Below, in pieces: positions 33,923 to 45,652 of a stretch of 64,000 bases of DNA. The notes under the pieces were generated by a model. The model was given only the letters and a program-made list of their open reading frames with translations, made no database searches and had not been told where the DNA came from. Each line of letters starts with the position of its first letter. Position 1 is the stretch's first letter. A program made the position numbers and the translations under genes. Source of the stretch: Prostheceraeus crozeri. Taxonomy: Eukaryota > Platyhelminthes > Polycladida > Euryleptidae. The DNA lies in assembly GCA_907163375.1 (NCBI GenBank), contig CAJQUW010009010.1, positions 124,001 through 188,000 on the forward strand, in the 5' to 3' direction.

Positions 33923-34045
33923 GTAGATCATAACGAAAATTGCGTAGATCATAACGATCACTATGTAGATCATAACGAAAATTTCGTAGATCATAACGAA
34001 CGCCGCATAGATCATGACGAAAATTAACGTAGATCATAACGGAAT
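33923..34045. repeat. Left iteron array, six copies of GTAGATCATAACG
   Basis: Copies begin at 33923, 33944, 33965, 33986, 34007 and 34029: spacing 21, 21, 21, 21, 22. The core GTAGATCATAACG is conserved (fifth copy has ATAGATCATGACG) while the 8-bp spacers vary, mostly AAAATT-like. Conserved core with diverged spacer points to protein-binding sites and not to a simple satellite. Confidence 0.85.
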
Positions 34046-34645
34046 ATATGTCGACCACAAGAAAGAACACAGATCATGATATTATCATGTTGCTACACAT
34101 ACTGCGGTAGGCCTATACATTTATGATCGATATTGAAGCTGCCACATGAAGCATCACTTTAGTTTTTGTGTTTCTTTTCGGATGTGAATGACCATTTACA
34201 TGGACATGCACGTAGGTTGTATTCTGGATTACTCATGTTTGTGCATTGTTTTAATGTAGATATTGACAATACTTTGTTAACTGTATCGATATTAGTAAGT
34301 CAGTAATTCACCAGAGTCATGTACGTGTACGTGTAGCCAATTCATATCATGCGTATTTTGCAATTCAGACAAACTACGAGTGGACCTATGGGCAAGGATA
34401 TCTTTGTTATAAACTCGTTTGGCTACTTCCCTTCATGATTTCCAATGGTCGAAAATCCCATAATTGATAGATAAGTCTACTGTAAGTCGATTGTGCGTGA
34501 TACCAACAGCTGATTCGAATGCAAAAACCAAACTCCAGGTTTATACAGCACAAATATATGCAATCTATATACTACTTTCTAAAAGGTACCGGTGCACTAT
34601 GAAAGTCAAGTCAACCACACTGATGTTGATGGTTAAGATGCTATT
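34046..34645. other. 3' flank of the 815-residue gene
   Basis: About 600 bp of AT-rich sequence between the left iterons and the stop codon. It should hold the 3' untranslated region and polyadenylation site; I cannot pick the site with confidence. A 61-codon frame at 34464-34649 is a shadow. Confidence 0.45.
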
Positions 34646-37481
34646 TTAAAGTTCTTCATAGATCTTCATTATGTTGTCATATTCTTCCTCAGGTAGAACG
34701 TAGTGGGTGATCCGAGACGTCGATGAACTGGCGACAATGGAGGGTGCACCTGTTAGTTTCCAGATGATTGTGTCCAAGTGGACATTGTCCTCCTCAGGGG
34801 GATCTTTCCACAGAAACCTGCAATCCAAAATGCAATTTTGAATCCCTACATGTAGGCTAATTAGTAATTATGATCACACGAATTTCTTGTTCGAACCTTT
34901 TCTCAAATCTTCAAGGTTTTGAGACAGCCTACATGACTGTATAATAATGCTTCATAACCGCTTAATAATGCAAATAATCATATTTGTGACATTTCGTCAT
35001 GGAGCATAAGCTGAGCTAATGCATATGCGTGCATGCTTATTTCCAATCTCAAATGCATGCTTTTCATTCGTTAAACCAGCAACACTTACTGTATACCTGA
35101 GTCATAATGTATTACTGGGATGCAAATATGATGGCTTTATATGTCTTCATGCAATTCCTATTAATACAAATGTTGAAATTGGGATACTTTTTGCCCTTGA
35201 CTTACCTATTTCGGCTCTTTTCTTTCATGAACACCACGTTTGCATAGCTCTCACTGGTTTCCTTCACCTGCGCCAGATACCATCGTTCGCAGAGGACAAC
35301 GACATAGCTGTTCACCTCAATATTTCTATCCATCTTCTCTTCGCCACGATCGACATCAGCATCATCGGAGCCTATCCATTCCATTGTGGAGAAGCAAATT
35401 GGGTCACCACGCTGGCATGCCAGGTCCCTGATCAACATTCGTGAGACATTTGTATCTTCACATATGACTTGATGTGCACTAGCGATTCCTTTCATTGCCT
35501 TTGTATTCATATGCTCCCTTGTTTCTTTCTTGCGATCAATTTCTTCTTTGCTGACGATTTTGCTTGTAATGACTGTCTCTGAGCTGTACAATAATTGTTG
35601 AATATCTAGTGCGCTGTCAATTTTTCCTCCATTCGAAATGAAGTTATCACAGCGACGTTTCACTGCTGCGCCGACCCCATCAGGGGTTCCCTTACCATGA
35701 CTGCTTTCCGTGAATAACCATTGAAAGGTTCGTATTCCTTTTGTGTGGCAAACGTGCCTGATTAGGTTCAAAGTAAACCTGTTTCTGTATTGAGATGAAG
35801 GTGAATCACTCACAAAGATGATGTTTTCATATTCTCCGACAACGATTTCCTCCAGAATGCTTTCAACGTGAGCTGCTACAGCTTCTGCAGTTTTCCGTGT
35901 GTCGTCTGATAACGTAACAAACGATCTTGGTTCCACGTCCTTTTCGTAAGCAACACCTTGGTGGATGACCACCTGGCTCCTTGACCCGAAATGGGCAGCT
36001 TGCACCTCTTCCCCGAATGCCGTTGAATAGTTTTCGGAAAAATCGAAATGAATCAATAGATCCATCTCGCTCAGGTTTTCTCTGGCTTTTTGAATAGCTG
36101 CATATTGATGTTTGATTCTGAAAGCGTGTCCGGCAAATTCGTTGAGACTTTCTTGAAACATGTTGACAACTTCGACCGCCGACTGATAATGCTCATATGG
36201 CTTTGTTGAAACATGACCGAGGTCATCAGACTTTCTTTCCCATCTGTGAAAGCGAATAATAGCTGACTTCACTTTGCTGGCATCATAAGCTATTTTGTTG
36301 ATGCACTGTTCGCATTTTCTGATGGCACATTGATAATCATTTTCTGTACATATGATGCTTTGGAGAAGAACACTTCTCTCTCTACTTGATACAACGCGGT
36401 TGGCGTAGAGTGCGTCGATTAGGAGTTGTAGGTTTTCGCAACGCATGCAAAGACATAGATCGCGATTGTGCATGTCGGGCTTCTTCAGGTAGAAAACTTT
36501 GTTTGCGTAGGTGTAGAATGTTGATCTTCCGATAATGTTGCCATGTTCGCTGCAAAACGTCGAATACAAAATGTCCAGAGAGAAGTTCAAATACCTTTTC
36601 TGTTCGGTGCGGTCCCCTTTCTTCGCAATTTCCTTTTTGCTGGATGTCATTCTGTAGTTGTCATCTCTACATAAGAACTCTTCAATTTTCTGTGGATCCA
36701 ACTTTGTTGAGCGCGGTGTTTTGTCATCGGCCATTCTGACTGCGCGATCAGACATATGAACTGCTTGTTGCAAGAGTGTCTTTCCTCCTCTTACTTCTTC
36801 GCAAGCCTTCTTGAGGACATTCTTATCTTTTGAAGTTTTCAAAGCTTTCATCATGCCATACTGCAATTTCAATGCGGTTGACATTGTTGGGTAGCCAGAT
36901 TTCACGATCTTCTTCACATATCTATCCGGAGATGACACCGCAGTGGAATCTTTGATTTTCTCAAGCTTTCTCTGTAGTATAGTAACTCTCCTTCTCAATT
37001 TGATGTTGTCAAATTTCAAAAGATGGACTCGCTCCTCCAGGTATTTGTTTCTTCTCCGCAAAATTTTTAAGGTATATTTTCTTTTTTTCTGTTCTCTTGC
37101 CGCTGCTGCTGTACTCTTGGAGCTGGCTGTGGAAATTTCAAGTACGCCAATCTCATGATTTGGATTAACTCTCTCCTCAATATGCGCGTTTTCCGATTGT
37201 TGCTCAGCATCAACCATTCTCCTATCTCCATCTGTCGTGTGGTGAACGATGTCTTCTGGACATTCATGTCCCGATGGACTAGGGTCACTCTTCTTTAAGC
37301 GATATGCATTTCTTCTGTTTCTGTTCATAGCACGCTTTTCTCTTGCTGACATATTCTGCTTCTTTTTTTCATAATATCTTTTTGCTGCAATCTTTCGTCG
37401 TTCGGCATATGTTTCACTGTGCAGATTTTTCATTTTTGAAATATACTTATCGGAGCGTTCTTTCTGAGTTTTCTTGGGCAT
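34646..37481 (-). CDS. Putative DDE-like DNA-binding protein, two exons, 815 residues
   Basis: Exon 1 is 37481-35206 and exon 2 34817-34646. The 388-bp intron starts GTAAGT and ends TTGCAG; joining it (AG plus G makes one Arg) extends the protein by 56 residues and avoids the TAA just inside the intron. Start is ATG 37481 (MPKKTQKERSDKYISKMKNL). Order: very basic region 1-65 (KRYYEKKKQ, NRNRRNAYRLKK); basic coiled coil about 132-177 (LRRRNKYLEERVHLL); Cys-rich stretch 343-393 (CLCMRC, C378, C385, CEQC) that may bind zinc; possible catalytic core with HFDFSENY (D480), FVSDSPSSQYRN (D559) and TESSHGKGTPDGVG (E592, D601); and a C-terminal segment YVVVLCERWYLAQV ... FLWKDP that recalls a small barrel domain. 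Similar HGKG..DGVG proteins occur in many invertebrates, usually unnamed; that is recollection, not a search. No stops or frame breaks, so it is intact and recently selected. Function inferred: transposase or domesticated transposase. Confidence 0.82.
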
Positions 37482-38932
37482 GTTCAAAAAATCAAAATGA
37501 AATCAAAATGATTCAGGGCTTCGGTGGGAAGTTATATATCGCAGAATAGAAAAGTGATGATGGTATAATTAAGGCAGATATGCGCACAATAGTGCTTGCG
37601 ATTGTAAAACAAGTAAGTATGATTTTTTGGATACTTTTGGATACAGCAATTTACTGGTGCATGATGCCATTATCATAATTTTTGTTAGAAAAGATATTGG
37701 CACTGCACCTCAGGATGATGTTAATATTTGATGCGATTTGCAATTTTCATGAAAAGATCAAAATTGTTATTGAACTGAAGGTAAGCCTATATGTAGGTTA
37801 TCTTATCTGTTTGGCGATAAAGGATAATGAACTTTTAACGGGTAATTGCATGAGTTGTAGCGAGTATCAATTATTAAAAATAATTCAAAAATCAAAAAGG
37901 TTAGGGCTAGGGTAAAGTTAAAGCCCTATGGCATCAATGAAAATGTAGGGGGGGAACTGCACAAGAGCCAGATAAATTTTGTATTTTCATTATCGGTTAC
38001 TTATTTAAACTTTTGCTGCATACTGCATATGATATACTTATATATCTACACATTTCAGTACGTGATATTCATCTATATTTCGTGACATTTACATGTACGT
38101 ACTAAAGATTATTCTTATTGCTACTAGTTTTTGTGTATGAAAACCAAAAGCTGCGTACATGTAGCTTCCACTTACCTCATATGATGAAAGCGAAGGCAGC
38201 AGCGCAATGTAGTATCGATTCGTACGCAATTTCGACGATACGAGACAAGACAATGAACACACAGGTGATGGAATGTTGAGACGTCGCAATACCTTGGTCC
38301 CAGCGTGAGTGGCTTCTATATGGAATGGGATGTCACGCGCGCGAACGCAATGGCAGCTAGCTTTTCTGCGAATGGTGAGAAAGGCTCTTGGGAGGATGAA
38401 TAGGTTATGTAATTTTACGTGTACATAGGTTGTCCGAGGCTGGCTGGCATTATTGCTGAGATGCGCGTGCGACCATGGACACTAGAAGGGGCTGAGACAG
38501 CGGGAATCGCGCTCGCCTTTCCAACCATGCGGACCCACGTGGACCCCTTGTGACAGACGCACGTGTGTTCATACAATCTTACAAAGTGACAGTGGACCGA
38601 GGCGGGAGGCCATGTCGTGGTTCGCGTGGCTAAGATTATTGAGGAACCATCCTCCTCTAAAAGATATTGCATAATGAAACTTGGGGAACCTACAACTCGT
38701 GTGTAACTAGCAGAGAATATTCTATTGTGCTGCCACCAGGGCCCAAGTGATTGACTAATTGGATTTGGAGTCTGTTCACACCTCTCATACATTCTTTAGA
38801 CTCGAGATGAAGAAATCAATGTGATAGTAGAGATAACGTGTTCATTGTTCGCTCATTGCATGATGTGCTGAAGTTGCGTCGCTTATTCTCTCCGCGTGGA
38901 GTAAAGGGATATTAAACTTTCAGCTAATATTT
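37482..38932. promoter_or_regulatory. Upstream region of the 815-residue gene, possible non-coding first exon
   Basis: On the - strand a good splice donor (ATGAG then GTAAGTGG) lies at 38176/38175 and a pyrimidine-rich acceptor-like stretch ends near 37520, so a non-coding first exon around 38200-38400 is plausible. That area is GC- and CpG-richer (GTCACGCGCGCGAACGC at 38331-38347) than its surroundings. No TATA box that I would defend. A 125-codon frame at 38415-38792 (-) has no motif. Confidence 0.35.
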
Positions 38933-39015
38933 CGTTATGATCTACATTTTCTTCGTTATGATCTACACAATTTTGGTTATGATCTACGTAGATCATAACG
39001 AAGTAGATCATAACG
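38933..39015. repeat. Right iteron array: three inverted and two forward copies
   Basis: Inverted cores end at 38945, 38966 and 38987 (spacing 21, 21). They are followed without a gap by forward cores at 38988-39000 and 39003-39015 (spacing 15). The join at 38987/38988 is a perfect 26-bp palindrome of two GTAGATCATAACG cores. A further diverged copy, GTAGATCATAGCG, is at 39189. Confidence 0.85.
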
Positions 39016-40721
39016 AAATTGTGGTCGTATCTTAGAAAAGATAATACTTAAGAAATTGCTGTGATTTAGGCTGTTGAAATTGTTGTGATTAACTGTTGAA
39101 AAAGTATTGGATTTTTTCATATTTTTCGATAGAGCTATCAAACTTTATGCATTTGAAGTACTTTTTTGTCAATTTGAAATATAAGGCCGTAGATCATAGC
39201 GAAATTTGTGGTTGGACAATAGTTTTTTCGAATTTTAAAGTTGATTTATTGGGCTTAAACAATTTCAGGATGCCTTAACAAATAGGATATTCTTAATCAG
39301 TGAAAAATTCTGCATCTATAGGTGGTGTAGGGTAAAGTTCAAACTTGTCCTTATTGTCTTGAGATTTGATAATGTGTACTGGACCCTTGAAAAAATGTAC
39401 TTGTGAACATAGTAGGGAAAATTGACAAAATGCGCGCCTGAGGTCAGCAAATGATTTATATATCATCAAGTTATACATGTATGGATAGCTGATTTAATTC
39501 TACATCCTCCAGTGCAAATTTCAGTTTATGAATACGGTTTTCCTGGTGTATGGATAATGAACAAGAAGAACATAGATACAAAAAAAACAACCGCATTTTT
39601 GAGGTATGAGAAATTCGAATCGCAATTATATAAAACAATAAATCATAGGATGATTCTGAAAGTTTTCTTGTGGTGGTGGATGGTCAGGCTCTCGCTGAAA
39701 AAAAATCGCTAATGATTTGGATAATTACAGCGGCGACAGGAACGGTTTTAGTGAGAAATATTTCTCATCCTGAAAACAGTCATTTAAAATGGATTTGCCC
39801 TAGTACGAAACGTTGCGTGTACTGTTTTAATACAATTACTCTCGGTCGTAGAACTTCTGAATATTTCTTTACAATAACATCTAAGAACTGCTTTGGCAAT
39901 TAAAGACAAATGCATTTGAATCAACAAAATATGCGCAGGACTCGAAGCGAAGTCGGGGAAGTGGAAACGTTGGCAGGACTCAAAGTGCAGTCGGAGAAAA
40001 TGCAAGACGTTGGTAGAGCTCAAAGCAGTCGGAGAGAATGTCAAGCACTGACAGTCGGCATTATGTCTTTGACCTTCATCGAGCAGGCTAATACGAGCAG
40101 TGATACAATGGAGGAGGCGCTGTGAATTTAATTGTGAAGTGATGTTGTGGAAGAGCTGTGACGAATATCGGTCGATGCATTGCTATTGTACTACCTACCA
40201 ACATTCACGACATAGACGTCATGGATCCTGATTGAATAGTGATAATCTTAATTTTCTGTTTTGTTTAGTTTGGTCAGTAGGCATCGGTGAATGAATTGAC
40301 AAAAAAATTCATACTTTTATGTCTGCTGACCACAACTGACCGGACCCAACCTAATCGCTCTGCAAATCAAAGTACTAAACACAACCTTTCACATGGTATA
40401 GAGTTTATTGAAATTGAGCACCATCATCAATGAAAAGATCATGTCAGACAATTTTAGCAGCATTTTTTTGGTAAAACTTATTTGTACTGTATCTTTTTGT
40501 ACATTCAACGAATCTTAAAATCGTTACATCATGATGAAGCTGAGTGATAGCTCACACTGTCTGTCAGTTTTCATTAAAAAATTCTGTCGACTTCATGCTA
40601 AAATCCTGCATCAAAGAAAACGCTCAATTTTCTTTCAGAAGGCCTACTAACAACAACTGACCAGTTAAGAAAGTAAAATGTATGCCAAAATAATCTATGG
40701 AACATATGGTTTCACATTAAA
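39016..40721. other. Intergenic DNA, no gene recognised
   Basis: Frames of 60-86 codons only. A GC-richer patch at 39930-40110 has frames on both strands without a recognisable domain. ACAACTGACC-type words recur at 40335 and 40650. Confidence 0.4.
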
Positions 40722-41059
40722 AACAATGAGATTAAATACACGATAGATCAGATTGCCATGCAAAAGATGTGCGGCTGGTAGAATTCGAACCTACGACCAA
40801 GGTTAACTAGACCTGTGCTCTAACCAACTGAGCTACGAGCCACTTACGCGACTCTGTCAATTGGCAGGATCAAACCCTCACTACCACACATCAGTTGTCA
40901 AGGCAATAATAATCAATGAATAAATAACACGTCACAATTGTGACCGCCGACATTAAGGCAAGTAGCGGCGATCCATTGTCCACCAAAGCATCTTAAGCCA
41001 TGTCGTGAAGGCAATTAACAACAATGAGACCAAATACACGATAGATCAGATTGCCATGC
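40722..41059. repeat. 40-bp direct repeats around a tRNA-like sequence
   Basis: AACAATGAGATTAAATACAC and onward at 40722-40761 is repeated with two mismatches at 41020-41059, ending GATTGCCATGC. The 258 bp between them contain the tRNA-Thr-like sequence. This is either a tRNA-headed SINE with an unusually long target duplication, or a tandem remnant. Confidence 0.65.
40769..40843 (-). tRNA. tRNA-Thr (AGT)-like sequence, probably a SINE head or pseudogene
   Basis: On the - strand GTAGCTCAGTTGGTTAGAGC gives a D arm with a good A box, GTCTAGTTAAC the anticodon loop CTAGTTA (anticodon AGT), and GTAGGTTCGAATTCTAC the T arm with a B box. GTGGCT pairs with AGCCGC in the acceptor stem, but one extra base separates it from T8 and the anticodon stem has a C-T mismatch. 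No intron. The flaws and the flanking direct repeats favour a mobile or dead copy. Confidence 0.6.
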
Positions 41060-44000
41060 CATACATGGTATATTAAACCTCGTTAAAGCATATTATGCAT
41101 CATTATTAAAGCATCGTTTATTAAGATTGAACCAGAACTTCAACACGAAAATTGCATTTGAAAATGCGCTAACTTTTTTGTGCAATTATTTATGAAACGG
41201 TCGACGATTTTAAGGAAAAATTATTTAACTAACTTTTTCAAAAGAATTTCTTTGTCGATTATCAGTCTGAGTTATAGAGTTACTCATTCTTGAACAAAAT
41301 GATAAAAATGTAAAAATCACCACTGCTCGAGATTCAATCTTTGCTTAGGAATTACACTTTCACTGCAAAATATTGACACTGTCTGGGAATCGTCTTTCGT
41401 AAACAATGAGAATATTCCAAACACATTCACTTGAATTTGATTATGACTTCCAAATCACACAAAGGTAATTGATTTGTAATTGTCACGCTTGTCTAGACAT
41501 CATGCATAATATGTCAACATAGTGTGTCAAAATAAATGAAATCCGATATTTCTAATGATGGTCTTTGTTTATTGTAGCTCGCTCATCCTTGTACTGCGAA
41601 TAACAATTCAACATTTTAATAGAAAATTTCCCGTGCGAATTCTCTCGAATCATCCAAGAAATAGCTTATTGTGACACTAAAATGGTTACTGAGGCATTCA
41701 TATTCTTGGTACAAAAAGGTACTGGAAAAAAGGATGCAAAAATTACTTGTCTTAGCGAATTTGAACACTACACAAGCGAACCCATATTCTGTAGGCTATA
41801 CTGCAACAGTGTACTCGAACGAGGCATTACATTTTACTTAGCTACTCATTCATTTTGAAGTTGCGCTAAGCCGTTCGGTTCATTTTTCAGTTCACTAGAA
41901 AATTCAGTCGTTCATCTCGCGCAATCTGTTTGACGACATGCATGTCAATGTACATGGCAGGTCCACAGTCCTGTTCAGTGCTGTGTAGGCGGAGGCGTCT
42001 GTTGGGGAAGGCCGTTTCTGCTAGAAGATAGGTTTCTGGCTTAGGTTTGAGGCAATAGCTGTACCATGGATTATCCAATATTCTTACAACTCGTACATGC
42101 ACACAATATTTTGATAGTAATGAATAATTTGAATATTCAAGTCTGCTATAGTCGTCGACAAAGGCCTCAAATCAATGGTATTCTAATTGCATTATGTTCT
42201 AAAAATCATCTATTTGACGAACCAGAATAGTGACACCACATTAGACAAACATACTTAAGAAATGTATTTCGTGAAGATTCAAAAGTTGTTAATATTATCT
42301 CAGTTGACGAATTTATCGTGAAGAAAGTTTGGGTCAAAACATGCACTATTGAATTGACAGGCCTGAAACCTGACTGTTGCGATTCGTTTACTCCCTAATG
42401 AGGGTTTGATAGAGTTAATTGTTGATCAATTTGTACAATAATCACATGTCAAAATCACTTTGTTCATTCAATAATAGAAATTACGAGTATCGAAGTGGGG
42501 CACTATGGAGCATGTTCAGAGTGCCCCATCTTAAGTGGTTCAATGTGCCTAATATCGTAGACTATTCAAAAACGTGCGTGTGTGCAAATGAGGCTGTACT
42601 CAAAGAGGTTCTTCTAGATGAATGGAATTGAAAAATAATACTTAAGAAAAAATCTGAAAAATAATGAAAAAATGTGAGGTTTTCGGCTACATCTACTTAC
42701 ATGTAAATAAAGTTCCGATTTTCTGAAAATTAACTTCTCAAGTTGAAATTTTGGGAAACAATGATGACCAGCATAAACAGTTGAAATTATCAGGGGAATC
42801 ATGCCTATTTGTTACAATAGAAAATGTCTCAAAGCATAGAGTTTCCACTATTTACACTGCCGCAGAAAAGGCTTGTGGTTCTATGTGCACCACCCTCCCC
42901 TACTATTCCACTTCAGGCGAGGAACTGCACCTTCGAACTCGCATAGCATTCTTTAAATGGCGAAAGGAGCAGAAATCAGAGTGGTCTGTTGAGCAAAGAG
43001 AGCTGAATGACTCTGATTCAACCAAAAAATCTTTTCCTCAATAATCCAAACGGCATGAATCGGAGTATTTTCGTGTAACTGGAGTCTCTCGGAGACAGTG
43101 CTTCCACAAATTTCCTGATGTTTATGAAAAAGACTTAGGTTATAAATTAAGAATTAAGTAAATGCAGAGCAGTTTGGCACATGAGTTTCTGTCAAATATC
43201 TAGAATCCATGACTTTTAATTACCTAATTATTTACAGGATTCTCCACTAGTGTAGTTGTTTATCTTTGGTATCTTCCGTTTCCTGGATCCTTCGATTTTT
43301 TTTTGACCGTGTCGTGTCTTGATTCGATTTAGATGTTTCCTCGAGATGACGCCGATTCTGTCTTCATTTCGATCAAATCCTCCTTCTGAGCCGACTACGT
43401 AGTTTTTGAACTGCTCATTCTGAGCTGTTTGGAATTTTGAAAAACTGATCCAGGGTGTGCCATCCACTATCATTCTACTCTGGCAATTTCAGTTACGATA
43501 TGCTAAACGGATAGTTTACAGCGTGTAAGAAGCAACGCAATTGTTCACGCCCATTTACTAAAAAAGTAGCAACTTCTACTCATTTTCTCAGATATAATTT
43601 CAAACTAGTAAATTGTAATGAGACGGGAAGTAACTCTCAAAATTCTAAACAAATTGTAGAATTTTCATTGCATTTGAAGGGTATCAGATGCTCAGATATA
43701 TTCAAAAAGAAAATCAGTAAATTAAGACTGTCACTTGCAATGGAAATATATCATGTGGTCTGCATAGACTCATTTAAAAACAACATCACAATTAATACAT
43801 ATTTGTATGGAAAGATGCAGAATAGTGCAGCTTTTATGAAAAAACAAATCTTCAGTTTGCGATCACATATTTAAAGGCGGCATAAAACTTGACTGAAAGT
43901 ATATCTAGTTCGTCAACCCTTTCAGGACCAACGCGTGCAGAACACGTCATACATGAATCGTTCAAAATCCTTCTCACACTGACTATTCATCACACCATCA

Positions 44001-44866
44001 ACAATGCACTCTCGGCTGGAATGACAAGACAAAAAGACTTATTCAGGTTTAAACGTGCGCCTCCAGCTGCACACTGACGCACCGAATTTCGCTTCGGATC
44101 GCGTCTCTATATTTCATCATATTAGTACTTAAACAAGCAGTTTAGTACTTCTGTGAATTTACGTTCATCAGTTCTAGTATTCTTCTCTAGTATTCTTCTG
44201 TTTAGTAGTCAGATTCATACTTAAATAGGACGTAACGATTTTCAGTGTACTTATATTCATTTATAGATCACAGATAATTCCGTGTCAAATAACACGAATG
44301 CATTTGCTATCAGCAACATTTAAACGTGCGGAATAACACATGACATATGAACAGAATTACTATTTATGCTGGAAATTAAAATGAATTAACATCTAGAAAT
44401 TAATCGAAACATTTGCAGACCTTTGTATGCGATCCCTCATGGACGAATATGATTCAAAGCTTGCGACGCGTCGGCAAATCGTGACGGTCTAGAGTTCAAC
44501 TTTTTAAAACTTTATCGAAGAATATTTCCGCATGAAAAAGGAAATTCATAAAATTGTTTATAATACTGCGTACAGTGTGTTTGTAAGCAGCAATGTACAA
44601 GAGCTAGCCATCCAACGGGAAAATCCTTGAAATTCAATTTTGTCGATTGGAACCTCGAAATTTGGCATTGAACACCAAAAGAATTTAAAATTTGAAACAA
44701 AAGTCTGACAAACTTGTCGAAATAACAAAAATGACATCTGCATCATCACAACATGCATTACAAGGATGCATGTTGAGAATACTTATAAATAAAGAATTTA
44801 CATTCACCCTCTGCATATGAATAAATTCACTTCATTGAACTTTAAGTCAGAGTTGATGAAGTTGCC
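41060..44866. other. Intergenic DNA with unassigned short frames
   Basis: Holds a weak copy 3 of repeat family A at 42230-42400. Frames at 41887-42102 (-, 71 codons), 42751-43044 (+, 97 codons) and 43228-43473 (-, 81 codons, basic end RKHLNRIKTRHGQKK) have somewhat gene-like composition and could be exons of an unrecognised gene, but no splice pairing convinced me. Confidence 0.35.
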
Positions 44867-45652
44867 ATGAAAGGAGTCGGATGCTGCCAGCATCATCGAC
44901 CGAGCATGAAATCTTCTACTGTGCTGTTGCATCTTTACTCGTGCCATTCAAGTTGCATGACAAAATATGTCAATGACATCACGCTATGTAATCCTTTCAT
45001 TCGTGATCATTGCAACAGTATTGTTTTGCGTGAATACTGTGTTTGTAATTGTTCTGATGAACTTGGGCTTACTTTGAATACGTCAAAATCAAAAAACCTT
45101 TTTGTCAGCAAAGCTGCAGATTGCTATCCATAGCTATTAATTGATGGTGCACTGATGGTTGACGAATTGCGCATTTTGGGTGTAATTTTGAATAAGAAAT
45201 TGTCGTGGGATAGTCACACCAATATGATTCTTAAATTAGCCAATCAAAGTCTGTACGGTCTGAGAACTTTAAAACCAATAGTATCAATCTGATTTGAGAT
45301 GCAATGTATATATTTTTCTATAATTCGTAGCCTTTTCGAGTATGCGTCACCACTATTTGTATCTTTGCCTGCAAATACTGAATGTAAAATCGAAAGATTC
45401 CAAAACCGTGTACATAAATTAATTTGTTTCCTACCTAAAGACTTTCATGCATCTGGCTGCACTTGTCCTGGACCTTCTTTAAAGCAGAGGCGTCATGTAG
45501 ATGCTCTTCGTTTATTTCGTGATGTTCTTCATGAAGATTCAAATGTGATTCATCAGATAATGCCATCATGTGTACATCTCCGTCTTCTCAAAACGTCCTA
45601 TGCAACCGATGTCACATTCAGCGCGAAGAAGTGCAGCAGTTCCTCCCTATAA
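44867..45652 (+). pseudogene. CR1/L2-type LINE, 5'-truncated reverse transcriptase tail
   Basis: Contains TKYVNDITLCNPFIRDH (motif C, YVND), LGLTLNTSKSKNLFVSK, LRILGVILNKKLSWDSHT, SIIRSLFEYASPLFVSLP and CKIERFQNRVHKLICFLPKD. These line up in order with the LINE at 10.2-13.7 kb, so the two are the same clade. Stops and frame changes are present. Motifs A and B are missing: a typical 5' truncation. Confidence 0.82.

Larger units (their letters stand above)
33923..38987 (-). mobile_element. Candidate DNA transposon bounded by 21-bp GTAGATC iterons
   Basis: A 5065-bp unit whose left end carries forward iterons and whose right end carries the same iterons inverted, enclosing one spliced gene with DDE-like motifs. 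That arrangement is what a cut-and-paste element looks like. Against it: I see no clear target duplication at 33923/38987, the right array is followed at once by two forward copies (38988-39015), and the sequences inside the iterons are not inverted repeats of each other. It could instead be a host gene between two repeat arrays. Confidence 0.5.

Noticed and set aside
33923-34045. Array with constant 13-bp core and variable spacer, CRISPR-like at first sight
   Set aside because: Spacers are about 8 bp, cores 13 bp, animal genome, no cas genes. Iteron array fits better.
38415-38792. 125-codon frame upstream of the 815-residue gene
   Set aside because: No domain; composition follows the local CpG-rich patch; start is not ATG in a good context.
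41887-43473. Three short frames (71, 97, 81 codons) as exons of one gene
   Set aside because: They lie on different strands and I could not pair splice sites; listed only as unassigned.
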